Assembly (NCBI GenBank): GCA_026129905.1
Contig: JAHCHE010000006.1
Coordinates: forward strand, 1-64,000
Direction of reading: 5' to 3'
Length of the DNA stretch: 64,000 nucleotides
DNA from: Bryobacteraceae bacterium
GTDB taxonomy: Bacteria > Acidobacteriota > Terriglobia > Bryobacterales > Bryobacteraceae
Of the stretch, positions 62,871 to 64,000 are shown piece by piece (position 1 is the first letter of the stretch; each line of letters opens with the position of its first letter). Made by a program: the position numbers and the translations under genes. Under the pieces are notes generated by a model. The model did no database searches, had not been told where the DNA came from, and saw only the letters and a program-made list of their open reading frames with translations.

Positions 62871-63227
62871 ATGAAACGAGACTGGACGACCGGGCGGTAC
62901 GCGCCGGCGCTGCTGATTGCGCTGTTGCTCGGCGTGTCGTGCGAAGGCCGCCGGGAGGCCGAGACGGGCGGGGCCGTGCGAGAGTACGCGCTGCGCGGGC
63001 AGGTTGTGAGCGTCGATGCCGCACACCAGACCGCCTTGATCAAACACGAAAAGATCGGGGAGTGGATGGAGGCGATGACGATGGAGTTTCCCGTCCGGGA
63101 CAAGAACGAGTTCTCCACGCTGCGCCCCGGCCAGACGATCACCGCGACCGTCTACGTGCCGGAGGAAGGGACCGAGTACTGGATCGGGAACGTGAAGGAC
63201 GACGCGGCGCCGCCAAAGAACGAGTGA
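62871..63227 (+). CDS. CusF-like copper-binding lipoprotein
   Basis: A 118-residue exported protein: basic start MKRDWTTGRYAP, hydrophobic segment ALLIALLLGVSC with a lipobox-like Cys, then the small OB-fold of CusF/copper-binding proteins. The metal block is HEKIGEWMEAMTMEFPV, with a His and three Met positions like those of CusF, followed by VRDKNEFSTLRPGQTITATV. It likely shuttles Cu(I) or Ag(I) in the periplasm. The ATG at 62871 has GGAGGACGAG before it, better than ATG 62859. No efflux pump is within the window. Confidence 0.88.
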   Translation: MKRDWTTGRYAPALLIALLLGVSCEGRREAETGGAVREYALRGQVVSVDAAHQTALIKHEKIGEWMEAMTMEFPVRDKNEFSTLRPGQTITATVYVPEEGTEYWIGNVKDDAAPPKNE

Positions 63228-63237
63228 CTGGCGCCAG

Positions 63238-64000
63238 TCAGGCGACCGGCGGCGGGGCTTCCGAGGCCAGCTTTTTGTAGACGGCCCGGCCGCGCTCGAA
63301 CGTTTCGATCGAGGCTTGCCGGTCGGCGGCGCTGGCGAAGCGCGCGTCGGTTTTCAGCCAGCGGATCGAGTTGTCCAGGTAGCGGATGTAGTACTCCGCG
63401 TCGTCCCGGTTCCGGATCGGCTTGCCGTCCACAACGACGTACACGGGCGAGGAATGCGCGAAGACGGCTTCCGGACGCCGCGTCCCGTACAGGCTGCTGA
63501 GCAGGGTGCCCTGGTCGACGTGGATCTTCTGGAAGTCCACGCCGCGATAGCGGTCAAGGTCTTCGAATGCGCGGGCCGCGATCCAGCAACTGCCTCGGAG
63601 CGGGTGCTCGAGGTGGATTTCGGCCTTGTGGCGGATGCCGGACGGGACCGCCTCGCCGATGACGTTTCCGTTGGCCACGATCTGAAGGCGGTCGTACGGG
63701 ACCTGCGACTCCGCCTTTGCATGAATGCGCAGGACTCTGTCCTTGCCGGAGGTCATCGCCAGCGTCGCGCCCGCCTCCCGGCCGTTCACCGTGAAGGCGA
63801 GCACCGGGCTGTTGGTGACGAAGGTGCGGCCCGCTTTCAGCGCATCAATCCAGGCCTGATACGTAAAATCGCCTTCGATTTTAGCGAAAACTCGGTTCGC
63901 GCCTACCGTGACGAAAGTTGTCATTTTGTCGGTTCCGGCCGTGGCGGTGAGCCGGAAGCCGCAATTCAGATAGCGATACCACAGGCGCAGACCGTGATTC
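63238..64000 (-). CDS. CehA/McbA-type metallohydrolase, C-terminal part
   Basis: The minus-strand frame stays open to the edge, so only the last 253 residues are visible. It runs NHGLRLWYRYLNCGFRLTAT-AGTDK, then FVTVGANRVFAKIEGDFTYQAWIDALKAGRTFVTNSPVLAFTVNG, and ends with a helical stretch. The AGTD motif and the following Ig-like section are typical of CehA/McbA-family PHP-type metal hydrolases in Acidobacteriota and Planctomycetota. The active-site His residues are beyond the window. It converges on the CusF-like gene with 10 bp between stops. Confidence 0.8.
   Translation of the reverse strand, partial: NHGLRLWYRYLNCGFRLTATAGTDKMTTFVTVGANRVFAKIEGDFTYQAWIDALKAGRTFVTNSPVLAFTVNGREAGATLAMTSGKDRVLRIHAKAESQVPYDRLQIVANGNVIGEAVPSGIRHKAEIHLEHPLRGSCWIAARAFEDLDRYRGVDFQKIHVDQGTLLSSLYGTRRPEAVFAHSSPVYVVVDGKPIRNRDDAEYYIRYLDNSIRWLKTDARFASAADRQASIETFERGRAVYKKLASEAPPPVA

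Overview
The window is a GC-rich (roughly mid-60s percent by eye), gene-dense chromosomal segment with no phage, IS, plasmid or CRISPR signal. The gene content points to an Acidobacteriota bacterium of the Bryobacterales/Solibacter type. Indicators are a ToxR-like winged-helix regulator with a periplasmic domain, a serine/threonine kinase with a C-terminal beta-propeller, a DUF1553/DUF1501 pair, many Tat-type secreted proteins, a CehA/McbA-type metallohydrolase, DUF6526, and a secreted protein with three copies of a Solibacter-style C-terminal repeat. This placement is inference; no rRNA is present.

Layout. 1-5.8 kb: mostly minus strand, with a secreted protein fragment, an amidase, a membrane protein, an endonuclease/exonuclease/phosphatase-fold protein and a transmembrane winged-helix regulator, then DUF6526. 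6.4-12.2 kb: a split transketolase, a NarX/NarL-like two-component pair and a TIM-barrel amidohydrolase in one tight plus-strand run, then tRNA-Leu(UAG) and two hypothetical genes. 12.2-20.7 kb: a signalling block with two short histidine kinases, two Rcp1-like single-domain response regulators, an NtrC-type sigma54 activator, an ECF-like sigma factor, a coiled-coil lipoprotein, an M48 lipoprotein protease and a DUF1328 membrane peptide.

21.1-31.1 kb: a carbohydrate region with a large beta-helix secreted protein, a GH28 protein, a hexuronate-type MFS transporter, a URO-D/methyltransferase-like protein, and a B12-dependent diol dehydratase whose large and medium subunits are fused. A 79-bp direct repeat brackets a small orphan gene between GH28 and the transporter. 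31.2-40.2 kb: DAHP synthase, a ceramidase-like secreted protein, two envelope proteins, an ECF42-like sigma factor, a beta-helix protein, a DUF362 protein, an AlkD-like repair protein and a 55-residue membrane ORF. 40.2-51.5 kb: an ABC exporter, a 1543-residue cyclic beta-1,2-glucan synthase-like protein that lacks the usual C-terminal phosphorylase part, and the planctomycete-style DUF1553 (with an inserted LamG domain)/DUF1501 pair.

51.5-58.4 kb looks like an osmoadaptation block: TreY on the plus strand, facing an MscS-related membrane protein and two GT81/mannosylglycerate-synthase-like glycosyltransferases. 58.6-64 kb: a primary-type sigma-70 factor, a Ser/Thr kinase with a TolB-like propeller, a CusF-like copper lipoprotein and the C-terminal part of a CehA/McbA-type protein cut by the window edge.

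The more unusual points are the duplication-bracketed small gene, the fused diol dehydratase without a visible reactivase or microcompartment genes, the shortened glucan synthase adjoining an exporter, the envelope-flavoured phosphorelay cluster, and a set of variable-arm hairpins in the intergenic spacers.
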